Positions 1 to 8,106 of a stretch of 64,000 nucleotides of DNA are shown piece by piece (position 1 is the stretch's first letter; every line of letters starts with the position of its first letter). The stretch comes from Streptomyces seoulensis (lineage in GTDB: Bacteria; Actinomycetota; Actinomycetes; Streptomycetales; Streptomycetaceae). The notes below the pieces were generated by a model. The model was not told where the DNA came from. It saw nothing but the letters and a program-made list of their open reading frames with translations, and ran no database searches. The stretch spans positions 2,517,001 through 2,581,000 of the forward strand of contig NZ_AP025667.1 of the NCBI RefSeq assembly GCF_022846655.1. The letters run 5' to 3'. Position numbers and translations under genes: made by a program.

Positions 1-374
1 CGGGCGCCGGGCAGCGCGAACCGCTTGCCGGGCGCTCCGGCCGCGAGCAGCACGGCGGCCACCGAGGCGACCTGGCCCAGGCAGTACGTCTCCACGTCGC
101 AGCCGATGTAGCGCATCGTGTCGTACACCGCCGTCATGGCATGGAAGTCGCCGCCGGGGCAGTTCAGGTACAGCGTGATGTCCCGGTCCGGGGCGGCGTG
201 TTCGAGCTGCATGAGCTGCGCGATCACATCCGTGGCCGCCGCGCCGTCGAGCGGCGTCCCGAGGAACACGATCCGGTGCTCGAACAGCTTGGAGTACGGG
301 TCGAGCGTGCGGCGCACGCCGCCCTCGCGCTCGGTGAACTCGGGCAGGACATGTCGGGCGTTCGATCGGGTCAT
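1..374 (-). CDS. clpP: ATP-dependent Clp protease proteolytic subunit ClpP (5' part, truncated by window edge)
   Basis: The first 124 residues can be read. They contain the ClpP core: [15 protein letters not shown] near residues 29-43, the YLNCPGGDF segment near 69-77, and [20 protein letters not shown] with the nucleophilic Ser at about residue 104. The catalytic His and Asp lie beyond the edge. ClpP forms the tetradecameric serine protease chamber fed by Clp ATPases in the cytoplasm. The ATG at 374 has a strong AGGAGGGG site 7 nt upstream. The usual NSPGG is NCPGG here and the segment after the nucleophile is VAAVLL, which fits one of the divergent extra ClpP paralogues of Streptomyces rather than the housekeeping ClpP1/P2; that sub-assignment is inference. 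It diverges from the antitoxin gene at 461. Confidence 0.93.
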   Translation of the reverse strand, partial: MTRSNARHVLPEFTEREGGVRRTLDPYSKLFEHRIVFLGTPLDGAAATDVIAQLMQLEHAAPDRDITLYLNCPGGDFHAMTAVYDTMRYIGCDVETYCLGQVASVAAVLLAAGAPGKRFALPGA

Positions 375-424
375 GGCACACCCCTCCTGATCGGCGGGGC
401 CGCTTCAGACCCCGCTTCTGTAAA

Positions 425-460
425 AAATGTACAGGACGTACGTGACGTTAGAATGGGGTC
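425..460 (+). promoter_or_regulatory. antitoxin promoter with TGTACA operator core; probable leaderless start
   Basis: TGTACA lies at 428-433 and a second palindrome, ACGTACGT, at 436-443. A good -10 hexamer TAGAAT lies at 449-454, only 6 nt before the ATG at 461, and no Shine-Dalgarno sequence fits between them, so the transcript would start at or next to the start codon. TGTACA is the recognised operator core of E. coli YefM-YoeB, so autoregulation by the downstream antitoxin is plausible. The second core is 9 bp centre to centre from the first. Confidence 0.5.
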
Positions 461-763
461 ATGGCCTACGAGATTCCGGTGACGCAAGCCAGGGCTGAGC
501 TCGCCGACCTGATCAACCGCGTGGTGTACGGCGGTGAGCGCGTCACGGTGACCCGGCACGGCAAGCCGCTCGTCGCGCTGGTCTCGGCCGCCGACCTGGA
601 GCGGCTGGAGGCGCTCGACGCGCAGGCCGCCTCCGACGCGCCGGAGCGCGACGAGCAGGTGATCAGCTCCGTCTCCGGCGTGCACGAGGTCTCCGCCTCC
701 CCGCCGCTGGAGCGGCAGCGCTTCGGCATCGCCGCCGAGCACCGCCGGCCGGGCACCTCCTGA
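461..763 (+). CDS. Phd/YefM family type II antitoxin, solitary
   Basis: A 100-residue protein. The N-terminal MAYEIPVTQARAELADLINRV and the following VTRHGKPLVALVSAADLERLE are the Phd/YefM DNA-binding fold that neutralises a toxin and represses its own operon. The C-terminal 45 residues, which would contact the toxin, are low-complexity and family-variable. No RelE/YoeB- or Doc-like toxin follows: the next gene is ureA, 160 nt away. It could act on a distant toxin or be an orphan regulator. The ATG at 461 is supported by the TAGAAT hexamer directly upstream. Family assignment is strong; partnership is unknown. Confidence 0.85.
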   Translation: MAYEIPVTQARAELADLINRVVYGGERVTVTRHGKPLVALVSAADLERLEALDAQAASDAPERDEQVISSVSGVHEVSASPPLERQRFGIAAEHRRPGTS

Positions 764-790
764 GGCCGAGGCGCGCCGAACACCCTGCGG

Positions 791-822
791 TTAACGTCGC
801 CGAAACGCCGGCCAACTAGCCT
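791..822 (+). promoter_or_regulatory. ureA promoter region with GlnR-like half-site
   Basis: TTAAC at 791-795, six bases, then GAAAC at 802-806 match one a-b half of the actinomycete GlnR box (gTnAC-n6-GaAAc). The next six-base step reaches CAACT at 813, a poor second half. TAGCCT at 817-822 is a candidate -10. Urease is a known GlnR target in Streptomyces, so nitrogen control of the operon is a reasonable inference. Confidence 0.5.
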
Positions 823-923
823 TCGCTCCCACGCCACCAGGGGTTTTCGTGACGAGCCGCCCCGCGTCGTGGCCGCGGCGTCCGGGCCCCGCACGGTCCG
901 GAGCGAGGACTGTGAGGTGGGAC

Positions 924-1226
924 GTGCAACTGACCCCGCACGAGCAAGAGCGACTGCTGATCCATGTGGCGGCCGACGTGGCCGAGCGGCGCCGGGCCCG
1001 CGGCGTGAAGCTCAATCACCCGGAGGCGGTCGCGCTCATCACGTCGCACATCCTGGAGGGCGCCCGCGACGGCCGCACCGTCGCCGAGCTGATGTCCTCC
1101 GGCCGCAAGGTGCTCACCCGCGACGACGTGATGGATGGCATCCCCGAGATGATCCACGACGTCCAGGTGGAGGCCACCTTCCCGGACGGCACCAAGCTGG
1201 TCACCGTCCACGACCCGATCGTCTGA
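924..1226 (+). CDS. ureA: urease gamma subunit UreA
   Basis: A 100-residue structural subunit of cytoplasmic nickel urease (urea to ammonia and carbamate). The whole length matches the gamma family: [18 protein letters not shown] at the start, [10 protein letters not shown] near 37-46, [13 protein letters not shown] near 53-65 and [16 protein letters not shown] near the end. The GTG at 924 is chosen because it gives the usual VQLTP/MQLTP start and has GAGG with a 6-nt spacer; an in-frame GTG at 912 would add four residues. First gene of ureABCFGD; ureB starts 11 nt after its stop. Confidence 0.97.
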   Translation: MQLTPHEQERLLIHVAADVAERRRARGVKLNHPEAVALITSHILEGARDGRTVAELMSSGRKVLTRDDVMDGIPEMIHDVQVEATFPDGTKLVTVHDPIV

Positions 1227-1237
1227 GGGGCCCCGCG

Positions 1238-1549
1238 ATGATTCCCGGAGAAGTGCTGTTCGCGGACGGCCCGGTCGTCTGCAACGAGGGCCGCGAGACC
1301 ACCCGGCTCACCGTCCTCAACGCCGCCGACCGGCCCGTCCAGGTCGGCTCCCACTACCACTTCGCCGAGGCCAACCCCGGCCTGGACTTCGACCGGGCCG
1401 CCGCGCACGGCAGGCGGCTGGACATCGCCGCCGGTACGGCCGTCCGCTTCGAGCCCGGCATCCCCGTCGAGGTCGAACTCGTCCCGCTCGGCGGCGCCCG
1501 GATCGTGCCCGGACTGCGCGGCGAGACCGGAGGCGCCCTCGATGCCTGA
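1238..1549 (+). CDS. ureB: urease beta subunit UreB
   Basis: A 103-residue structural subunit. It begins [11 protein letters not shown] and carries the family core [19 protein letters not shown] near 32-50 and [17 protein letters not shown] near 53-69, ending in a short acidic tail. In Streptomyces the gamma and beta subunits are separate genes, as here, unlike the fused UreA of Helicobacter. Its last 8 nt overlap ureC (ATG at 1542), so translation of the two is probably coupled. Confidence 0.97.
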   Translation: MIPGEVLFADGPVVCNEGRETTRLTVLNAADRPVQVGSHYHFAEANPGLDFDRAAAHGRRLDIAAGTAVRFEPGIPVEVELVPLGGARIVPGLRGETGGALDA

Positions 1550-3263
1550 GATCTCCCGCGCCGCCTACGCCGACCTGTTCGGCCCCACCACCGGCGACCG
1601 CATCCGCCTCGCCGACACCGACCTGCTCGTCGAGATCGAGGAGGACCGCTCCGGCGGCCCCGGCGCCTCCGGCGACGAGGCGGTCTTCGGCGGCGGCAAG
1701 GTCATCCGCGAGTCCATGGGCCAGTCCCGCGCCACTCGCGCCGAGGGCACCCCGGACACCGTGATCACCGGTGTCGTCATCGTGGACCACTGGGGCGTGA
1801 TCAAGGCCGACGTCGGCATCCGCGACGGCCGGATCACCGGCATCGGCAAGGCCGGCAACCCCGACACCATGGACGGCGTCCACCCCGACCTCGTCATCGG
1901 CCCCGAGACCGAGATCATCGCGGGCAACGGACGCATCCTCACGGCCGGCGCCATCGACGCCCATGTGCACTTCATCTGCCCGCAGATCGCCGACGAGGCG
2001 CTCTCCTCCGGCGTCACCACACTGGTCGGCGGCGGCACCGGCCCGGCCGAGGGCTCCAAGGCCACCACCGTCACACCGGGCCCCTGGCACCTCGCCCGGA
2101 TGCTGGAGGCGATGGAGGCGTACCCGGTCAACGTCGGCTTCCTCGGCAAGGGCAACACCGTCTCGCACGAGGCGATGCTGTCCCAGATCAGAGGCGGCGC
2201 CGTCGGCCTGAAGCTGCACGAGGACTGGGGCTCCACCCCGGCCGTCATCGACGCGGCCCTCACCGTGGCCGACCGCACCGGCGTCCAGGTCGCCATCCAC
2301 ACCGACACCCTCAATGAGGCCGGTTTCGTCGGCGACACCCTCGCCGCCATCGCCGGGCGGGGCATCCACTCGTACCACACCGAGGGTGCCGGGGGCGGGC
2401 ACGCGCCGGACATCATGACGGTCGTCTCGCAGCCCAACGTGCTGCCCAGCTCGACCAATCCGACCCGGCCGTTCACCGTCAACACCGCCGAGGAACACCT
2501 CGACATGCTGATGGTCTGCCACCACCTCAACCCGGCCGTGCCCGAGGACCTCGCCTTCGCCGAGTCCCGCATCCGGCCGTCCACCATCGGCGCGGAGGAC
2601 ATCCTCCACGACCTCGGCGCCATCTCGATCATCTCCTCCGACTCCCAGGCCATGGGCCGCGTCGGCGAGGTGATCCTGCGTACCTGGCAGACCGCCCATG
2701 TGATGAAGGGCCGCCGGGGGGCGCTGCCCGGCGACGGCCGCGCCGACAACCACCGGGTGCGGCGGTACGTCGCCAAGTACACGATCAACCCGGCGCTCGC
2801 GCAGGGCCTCGCCGCCGAGATCGGGTCCGTCGAGACCGGCAAGCTGGCCGACCTCGTGCTGTGGGAACCGGCGTTCTTCGGGGTGAAGCCGCTGCTCGTG
2901 CTCAAGGGCGGCCAGATCGCCTACGCGCAGATGGGCGACGCCAACGCCTCCATCCCCACCCCTCAGCCGATCCTGCCCCGCCCGATGTTCGGCGCCATCG
3001 GACGGGCCCCGGCCGCCAACTCCTTCAACTTCGTCTCGCCGTTGGCGATCGAGGACGGCCTGCCCGAACGGCTCGGGCTCGGCAAGCGGTTCGTGGCGAT
3101 CCGGTCCACGCGCGCGGTCACCAAGGCCGACCTGCGCGAGAACGACGCCATGCCGGACGTACGGATCGACCCCGACAGCTTCGCCGTGCACATCGACGGT
3201 GAGCTGGTCGAGGCGGTACCGGCCGCCGAACTGCCCATGGCCCAGCGCTACTTCCTCTTCTGA
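1542..3263 (+). CDS. ureC: urease alpha (catalytic) subunit UreC
   Basis: A 573-residue nickel amidohydrolase of normal length. All key residues are present: His141 and His143 (HVH) and His253/His279 as metal ligands, Lys224 in [10 protein letters not shown] as the carbamylated bridging lysine, Asp367 in SSDSQAMG, and the mobile flap Cys326-His327 in MVCHHLNP with His327 as catalytic acid. The stretch FVGDTL...[13 protein letters not shown] is intact, so the enzyme should be active once nickel is loaded by UreF/G/D. No ureE nickel chaperone is present in this operon. The ATG overlaps the ureB end by 8 nt. Confidence 0.98.
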   Translation: MPEISRAAYADLFGPTTGDRIRLADTDLLVEIEEDRSGGPGASGDEAVFGGGKVIRESMGQSRATRAEGTPDTVITGVVIVDHWGVIKADVGIRDGRITGIGKAGNPDTMDGVHPDLVIGPETEIIAGNGRILTAGAIDAHVHFICPQIADEALSSGVTTLVGGGTGPAEGSKATTVTPGPWHLARMLEAMEAYPVNVGFLGKGNTVSHEAMLSQIRGGAVGLKLHEDWGSTPAVIDAALTVADRTGVQVAIHTDTLNEAGFVGDTLAAIAGRGIHSYHTEGAGGGHAPDIMTVVSQPNVLPSSTNPTRPFTVNTAEEHLDMLMVCHHLNPAVPEDLAFAESRIRPSTIGAEDILHDLGAISIISSDSQAMGRVGEVILRTWQTAHVMKGRRGALPGDGRADNHRVRRYVAKYTINPALAQGLAAEIGSVETGKLADLVLWEPAFFGVKPLLVLKGGQIAYAQMGDANASIPTPQPILPRPMFGAIGRAPAANSFNFVSPLAIEDGLPERLGLGKRFVAIRSTRAVTKADLRENDAMPDVRIDPDSFAVHIDGELVEAVPAAELPMAQRYFLF

Positions 3264-3271
3264 GGCCGCTG

Positions 3272-3946
3272 ATGTCGAGAGCAGCGCTGCTCGTCCTCGC
3301 CGACGGCCGCTTCCCCGCCGGAGGGCACGCCCACTCCGGCGGGGCGGAGGCCGCCGTCAAGGCGGGCCGGATCGCCGACGCCGCGAGCCTGGAGGACTTC
3401 TGCCGGGGGAGGCTGCACACCACCGGCCTGGTCGCCGCCTCCCTCGCGGCGGCGGCCGTACTCGGCCTGCCGGTGGGGGAGTTGGACGCGGCTGCCGATG
3501 CCCGGACCCCGTCGCCCGCGCTGCGCACCGCCGCGCGCCGGCTCGGGCGCCAACTGCTCCGGGCGGCGCGTGCCACCTGGCCGAACCCCGAACTGGACGC
3601 ACTGGCCCAGGAGTTCCCCAAGGGCGCCCACCAGCCGGTCGTCCTGGGCCTCACCGCACGCGCGGCCGGTCTGGAGCCGCTCGACGCCGCCCACTGTGCG
3701 CTGTACGAGAGCGTGAGCGGCCCCGCGAGCGCCACCGTACGGCTGCTCAGCCTCGACCCGTTCGACGCCACCGGCGTACTGGCCCGGCTGGCACCCGAGC
3801 TGGACCGGGTGGCGGACCGTGCCGTGGAGGCCGCCCGGCGCGCGTCCGCCGAGGGCACCGGCGCCCTGCCCGCCGCTTCCGCGCCCCTGCTGGAGATCGG
3901 CGCAGAGGGCCACGCCGCCTGGCCGGTCCGCCTCTTCGCCTCGTAG
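3272..3946 (+). CDS. ureF: urease accessory protein UreF
   Basis: A 224-residue all-helical accessory protein that, with UreD and UreG, forms the complex that delivers nickel and CO2 to UreC. Diagnostic segments are LLVLADGRFPAGGHAHSGG at 6-24 and FPKGAHQPVVLG near 112-123; the C-terminal part contains the conserved DATGVLARLAPEL helix. It begins 8 nt after ureC. UreF is one of the less conserved urease proteins, and this copy is Ala/Arg-rich as usual in actinomycetes. Confidence 0.95.
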   Translation: MSRAALLVLADGRFPAGGHAHSGGAEAAVKAGRIADAASLEDFCRGRLHTTGLVAASLAAAAVLGLPVGELDAAADARTPSPALRTAARRLGRQLLRAARATWPNPELDALAQEFPKGAHQPVVLGLTARAAGLEPLDAAHCALYESVSGPASATVRLLSLDPFDATGVLARLAPELDRVADRAVEAARRASAEGTGALPAASAPLLEIGAEGHAAWPVRLFAS

Positions 3947-3976
3947 GGCCTCACCGAAACGCAACTGGAGCCGTAC

Positions 3977-4654
3977 ATGCATCTCGACCACACCCACCCC
4001 GGTCCCGCCGCCGTCAGCGCCGACGCGCACCGCCCCGACGGTGCCCGGCGCGCCCTGCGCATCGGCCTCGGGGGCCCGGTGGGGTCCGGCAAGACCGCGA
4101 CCGTCGCCGCGCTGTGCCGGGCGCTGCGCGACGAGCTGTCCCTCGCTGTCGTCACCAACGACATCTACACCCGTGAGGACGCCGAATTCCTCCTGAGGGA
4201 AGCCGTGTTGCCGCCCGAGCGGATCACGGCCGTGGAGACCGGCGCCTGTCCGCACACCGCGATCCGCGACGACATCTCCGCCAACCTCGAAGCCGTGGAG
4301 GACCTGGAGGAGGCGGTCGGCCCTCTCGACCTGATCCTCGTCGAGTCCGGCGGTGACAACCTCACGGCCACCTTCTCCAAGGGGCTCGTGGACGCCCAGA
4401 TCTTCGTCATCGACGTCGCCGGAGGGGACGACATCCCGCGCAAGGGCGGCCCCGGCGTCACCACCGCCGACCTGCTCGTGGTCAACAAGACCGACCTCGC
4501 CCCGTACGTCGGCTCCGACCTCGCCCGCATGGCCGCCGACGCCAAGGCGCAGCGGGCCGAACTCCCGGTGGTCTTCCAGACGTTGCGCGTCGAGGACGGA
4601 GTCGGCGAGGTGGCCGGATGGGTGCGCGAGCGGCTCGCCGCGTGGACGGCGTGA
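3977..4654 (+). CDS. ureG: urease accessory GTPase UreG
   Basis: A 225-residue SIMIBI GTPase that couples GTP hydrolysis to nickel insertion. The P-loop GGPVGSGKT is at 32-40, the nickel-binding Cys-Pro-His motif at 91-93 in [11 protein letters not shown], the ESGGDN switch at 123-128 and the NKTD guanine-specificity motif at 170-173. The N-terminal extension is short but His-containing (MHLDHTH), a possible minor nickel-buffering tail that may matter because no UreE is encoded here. Its stop overlaps the ureD GTG start by 4 nt. Confidence 0.97.
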   Translation: MHLDHTHPGPAAVSADAHRPDGARRALRIGLGGPVGSGKTATVAALCRALRDELSLAVVTNDIYTREDAEFLLREAVLPPERITAVETGACPHTAIRDDISANLEAVEDLEEAVGPLDLILVESGGDNLTATFSKGLVDAQIFVIDVAGGDDIPRKGGPGVTTADLLVVNKTDLAPYVGSDLARMAADAKAQRAELPVVFQTLRVEDGVGEVAGWVRERLAAWTA

Positions 4655-5421
4655 CCGCCACCGGGGTCCGCGCCCGCGCCCGGATCGAGGCCCGCGCCGA
4701 CGGCCGGGGCGGCACCGCGCTCCCGGTGCTGGAGGGGGACGGCCCGCTGGCCCCGCGCCGTACCCGCGCCCACGGCACCGAGGCCCGTGTCCTGCTGGTC
4801 GGCGCGATGAGCGGCCCGCTCGGCGGCGACCGCTTCTCCGTCGAGACCCGGGTGGGGGAGGGCGCCCGGCTGCACCTGGGGTCGGCCGCCGCCACCCTCG
4901 CACTGCCCGGCCAGGCCAAGGGCGAGGCCCGCTACGACGTACGGCTCGACGTGGCAGCCGGAGGCGAGCTGCACTGGCTGCCCGAGCAACTGATCTCGGC
5001 CCGAGGCAGCGACCTGCACGTCACCACGCGCGCCGAACTGGCACCCGGAGCACGACTGTTGCTGCGCGAGGAGCAGGTGCTCGGGCGGGCCGGGGAGGAG
5101 TCGGGGCGGCTCACCAGCAGGCTCACCGTCCGCCTCGCGGGCGCCACGCTGCTCGACCAGGAGCTGTGCTGCGGTCCAGGGGCACCCGGCGGCTGGGACG
5201 GCCCCGCCGTACTGGGCGGACATCGCTCGGTCGGGCAACTGGTCCTCGTGTCACCGGAGTTGCGTGATATCCCGGCGGAGCCCCGGATGCTGGGGGAGGG
5301 CACCGCGCTGATGCCGCTCGCCGGGCCGGCGGTCCTCGTCAGCGCCGTGGCGCCCGACGCGCTGGCCCTGCGCCGCCGCCTGGACGAGGCGCTGACGCTA
5401 CTGACCGCCGATCGGAGCTGA
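4651..5421 (+). CDS. ureD: urease accessory protein UreD
   Basis: About 256 residues, the scaffold protein that binds apo-urease and recruits UreF/UreG. Recognisable pieces are [16 protein letters not shown] at the start, [34 protein letters not shown], then [17 protein letters not shown] and a conserved [17 protein letters not shown] segment. The GTG at 4651 lies in a GTGA overlap with the ureG stop, the usual arrangement for coupled accessory genes; an upstream ATG at 4618 would read back into ureG. Last gene of the operon. Confidence 0.93.
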   Translation: MTATGVRARARIEARADGRGGTALPVLEGDGPLAPRRTRAHGTEARVLLVGAMSGPLGGDRFSVETRVGEGARLHLGSAAATLALPGQAKGEARYDVRLDVAAGGELHWLPEQLISARGSDLHVTTRAELAPGARLLLREEQVLGRAGEESGRLTSRLTVRLAGATLLDQELCCGPGAPGGWDGPAVLGGHRSVGQLVLVSPELRDIPAEPRMLGEGTALMPLAGPAVLVSAVAPDALALRRRLDEALTLLTADRS

Positions 5422-5423
5422 CC

Positions 5424-5438
5424 ATCCGTTTATCGGAT
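5424..5438. repeat. short AT-rich dyad after the urease operon
   Basis: ATCCG, five bases TTTAT, CGGAT form a 5-5-5 inverted repeat directly after the ureD stop, in the 114-nt gap before the aminopeptidase gene. It could be a weak terminator or an operator for the downstream promoter; the sequence does not decide. Confidence 0.35.
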
Positions 5439-5535
5439 TGGTAAAGAAGGTCCGTCACCCCTGTTCCCGGACGGCTCACAGCCGAGAGGATTCCCCGCCT
5501 GACCACTCGCAGTGAAGTCACGGGGAGGGGACCCC

Positions 5536-7131
5536 TTGAGGGAGAACAAACCGAAGAGCCGCCTGCTGGCGCTCGGTTCGGCCGGCGCGCTCGTCACCGC
5601 CACGCTGATAGCCGGCGCGGTGACGGCACCCGCGGCCAGCGCCGACAGCCGCCACGGCCAGGACCGCGAGGCCCGCGGCGCCGCCACGGCCGCCGCCCGC
5701 GCCGCCAAGGCCGGCATCGACTGGCAGGACTGCCCCGCCGACTGGGGGCTTGAGAAGCCCATCCAGTGCGGCTGGGTCTCCGTGCCGCTGGACTACGCCA
5801 AGCCGAACGGCAAGCAGATCAAGCTCGCCGTGGACCGCATCGGCAACACCGGCACCAAGGAGGAGCGCCAGGGCGCCCTCATCTACAACCCCGGCGGCCC
5901 CGGTGGCTCCGGCCTGCGCTTCCCGCGCCGGGTCACCACCAAGAGCGCGCTGTGGGCCAACACGGCCAAGGCGTACGACTTCGTGGGCTTCGACCCGCGC
6001 GGCGTCGGCCACTCCACCCCCATCTCCTGCGTCGACCCGCAGGAGTTCGTCAAGGCGCCCAAGGCCGACCCGGTGCCCGGCAGCGAGGCCGACAAGCGCG
6101 CCCAGCGCAAGCTGGCCCGCGAGTACGCCGAGGGCTGTGCCGAGCGCAGCGGCGCGATGCTGCCGCACATGACCACGCCGAACACCGCCCGTGACCTGGA
6201 CGTCGTCCGGGCCGCGCTCGGCGAGAAGAAGCTCAACTACCTGGGCGTCTCCTACGGCACCTACCTCGGCGCCGTCTACGGCACGCTCTTCCCGGGGCAC
6301 ATCCGCCGGATGATCGTCGACAGCGTCGTCGACCCCGCGCGCGAGAACATCTGGTACCAGGCCAACCTGAACCAGGACATCGCCTTCGAGGGCCGCTGGA
6401 AGGACTGGCAGGACTGGGTCGCCGCCAACGACGCCGCCTTCCACCTCGGCACCACCCGCGGCGCCGTGCAGGCGCAGTGGCTCAAGCTGCGCGCCGCCGC
6501 CGCGAAGAGCCCGCTCGGCGGGGTCGTCGGCCCGGCCGAGCTGATCTCCTTCTTCCAGAGCGCCCCGTACTACGACTCCTCGTGGGTGCCGGTCGCCACG
6601 GCGTTCAGCAAGTACGTCGCCGGTGACACCCAGGCTCTCGTGGACGCCGCCGCGCCCGACCTGTCGGACACCGCGGGCAACATCTCCGCGGAGAACGGCA
6701 ACGCGGTCTACACCGCCGTCGAGTGCGCCGACGCCAAGTGGCCCACGAGCTGGCACACCTGGGACCGGGACAACACCCGGCTCCACAAGGACTACCCGTT
6801 CATGACCTGGGCGAACGCCTGGATGAACCTGCCCTGTGCCACGTGGGGCTCCAAGCAGCACACCCCCGTCGAGGTGGGCACCCACCGCGGGCTGCCGCCC
6901 GTGCTGATCGTGCAGTCCACCAATGACGCGGCGACGCCGTACGCCGGCGCCGTCTCGCTGCACGAGCGGTTCAAGGGCTCCCGCCTGATCACCGAGAAGG
7001 GCGCGGGCTCCCACGGGGTGACCGGACTGGTCAACCCGTGCATCAACCAGCGCGTCGACGCCTACCTGCTGAGCGGCAAGCTCGACAGCTCCGACGTCAC
7101 CTGCGCACCGCACGCCACGCCCCAGCCGTAA
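5536..7131 (+). CDS. secreted tripeptidyl aminopeptidase, S33 alpha/beta-hydrolase
   Basis: About 531 residues. A basic N-region, a hydrophobic core (LLALGSAGALVTATLIAGAVTA) and a PAASA cleavage site after about residue 36 make a clear Sec signal peptide. The mature enzyme has the Streptomyces TAP/SlpD-E pattern: LIYNPGGPGGSG oxyanion region, nucleophile Ser in LGVSYGTYLG, Asp in STNDAATPYAG, and His in GAGSHGVTG. It removes N-terminal tripeptides from extracellular proteins. The TTG at 5536 is chosen because GGGGAGGGG sits 5 nt upstream and it gives a normal signal peptide; a GTG at 5512 would add eight residues and has no such site. A terminator follows at 7148. Confidence 0.93.
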   Translation: MRENKPKSRLLALGSAGALVTATLIAGAVTAPAASADSRHGQDREARGAATAAARAAKAGIDWQDCPADWGLEKPIQCGWVSVPLDYAKPNGKQIKLAVDRIGNTGTKEERQGALIYNPGGPGGSGLRFPRRVTTKSALWANTAKAYDFVGFDPRGVGHSTPISCVDPQEFVKAPKADPVPGSEADKRAQRKLAREYAEGCAERSGAMLPHMTTPNTARDLDVVRAALGEKKLNYLGVSYGTYLGAVYGTLFPGHIRRMIVDSVVDPARENIWYQANLNQDIAFEGRWKDWQDWVAANDAAFHLGTTRGAVQAQWLKLRAAAAKSPLGGVVGPAELISFFQSAPYYDSSWVPVATAFSKYVAGDTQALVDAAAPDLSDTAGNISAENGNAVYTAVECADAKWPTSWHTWDRDNTRLHKDYPFMTWANAWMNLPCATWGSKQHTPVEVGTHRGLPPVLIVQSTNDAATPYAGAVSLHERFKGSRLITEKGAGSHGVTGLVNPCINQRVDAYLLSGKLDSSDVTCAPHATPQP

Positions 7132-7147
7132 CGGCCCGGAGCGACGA

Positions 7148-7181
7148 GGGAGGGGCGGCCGGCATCCCGGCCGCCCCTCCC
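7148..7181. terminator. bidirectional hairpin between convergent genes
   Basis: A perfect 15-bp GC-rich stem (7148-7162 with 7167-7181) with loop CATC, no U-tract. It lies between the aminopeptidase end (7131) and the stop of the convergent acyltransferase (7199), so it can serve both. Confidence 0.85.
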
Positions 7182-7198
7182 GGCGTTCCCCGTACGGC

Positions 7199-7909
7199 TC
7201 AGCGCCGCCGGGGGAACCGGCGGGTGCGCGCCGCCTCGGCCTCCGCCTTCACCTCGGCCGCGTACCGGTCCACGTACTCCTGGCCCGAGAGCGCCAGAAC
7301 GGCGTACATGATCTCGTCCGTGACGGCCCGCAGGACGGCCTTCTCGTCCTCCATGCCCTCGTAGCGGGAGAAGTCCAGCGGCTCGCCGAAGCGGATGGTG
7401 ATCGGGCGCAGCTTCGGGATCTTCCGGCCGGGCGGCTGGGCCTCGAACGTGCCGATCATGGCGCAGGGCACGACCGGCGCCCCGGCCTTCAGCGCCATCA
7501 CGGCGACCCCGACCTTCCCCTTGTACAGCCGCCCGTCGTGCGACCGCGTGCCCTCGGGGTAGATCCCCAGCAGCTCGCCTCGGCCCAGCACCTTCAGCCC
7601 CTCCCGGACGGCCGCCCGACCGGCCTCCTTGCCCGAACGGTCCACCGGGATCTGGCCCGCGCTGCGGAAGAAGAACGCCGTGAGGCGCCCCTTGAGCCCC
7701 GGCCCGGTGAAGTACTCCGCCTTGGCCAGGAAGGTGATCCGGCGCTTGAGGATGGCGGGCATCAGGAAGTGGTCGGAGAACGACAGATGGTTCCCGGCGA
7801 TGATCGCCGCGCCCGAGTCCGGCACATGGTCCAGCCCTTCGATCCGGGGCCGGAAGAGCAGCCTGAGCACCGGACCCAGCAGTACGTACTTCAGCAAGTG
7901 GTAGAACAC
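7199..7909 (-). CDS. 1-acyl-sn-glycerol-3-phosphate acyltransferase (PlsC family)
   Basis: A 236-residue membrane-associated lysophospholipid acyltransferase, making phosphatidic acid from acyl donors. The HX4D catalytic motif is AGNHLSFSDHF (His41, Asp46), the substrate-binding EGTR lies at 119-122 in GIYPEGTRSHDG, and VPCAMIGTFE supplies the fourth block. The N-terminal MFYHLLKYVLLGPVLRLLF is a hydrophobic membrane anchor. The C-terminal 25 residues are charged and Ala-rich. It is divergent from cydA, from which it is separated by 197 nt. Confidence 0.92.
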   Translation of the reverse strand: MFYHLLKYVLLGPVLRLLFRPRIEGLDHVPDSGAAIIAGNHLSFSDHFLMPAILKRRITFLAKAEYFTGPGLKGRLTAFFFRSAGQIPVDRSGKEAGRAAVREGLKVLGRGELLGIYPEGTRSHDGRLYKGKVGVAVMALKAGAPVVPCAMIGTFEAQPPGRKIPKLRPITIRFGEPLDFSRYEGMEDEKAVLRAVTDEIMYAVLALSGQEYVDRYAAEVKAEAEAARTRRFPRRR

Positions 7910-8106
7910 GGCTCCCCCTCGCCCGCAGCGGCCTGTGCAGTCACCTGTTACCGCGAGCGGCCGGGCTCATGCTCACCGAGCGCTGAATTCGCGGAAGCGG
8001 CTCTGTCCCGTCCCGCTCACCCGGTGCATCCGTATCGGGCGAAGCGGGAGAAATAGTGGCAGATTCGTCAGAAGACGGCTGAACCAGCGAAGAGGAGGGC
8101 CCGTCC

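Noticed and set aside
764..923. Toxin gene downstream of the Phd antitoxin
   Set aside because: Only 160 nt before ureA, with no RelE/YoeB- or Doc-like reading frame.
7910..8106. Rex operator upstream of cydA
   Set aside because: No TTGTGAA/TTCACAA-type inverted repeat is visible in the 197-nt gap, so redox control by Rex is not supported here.
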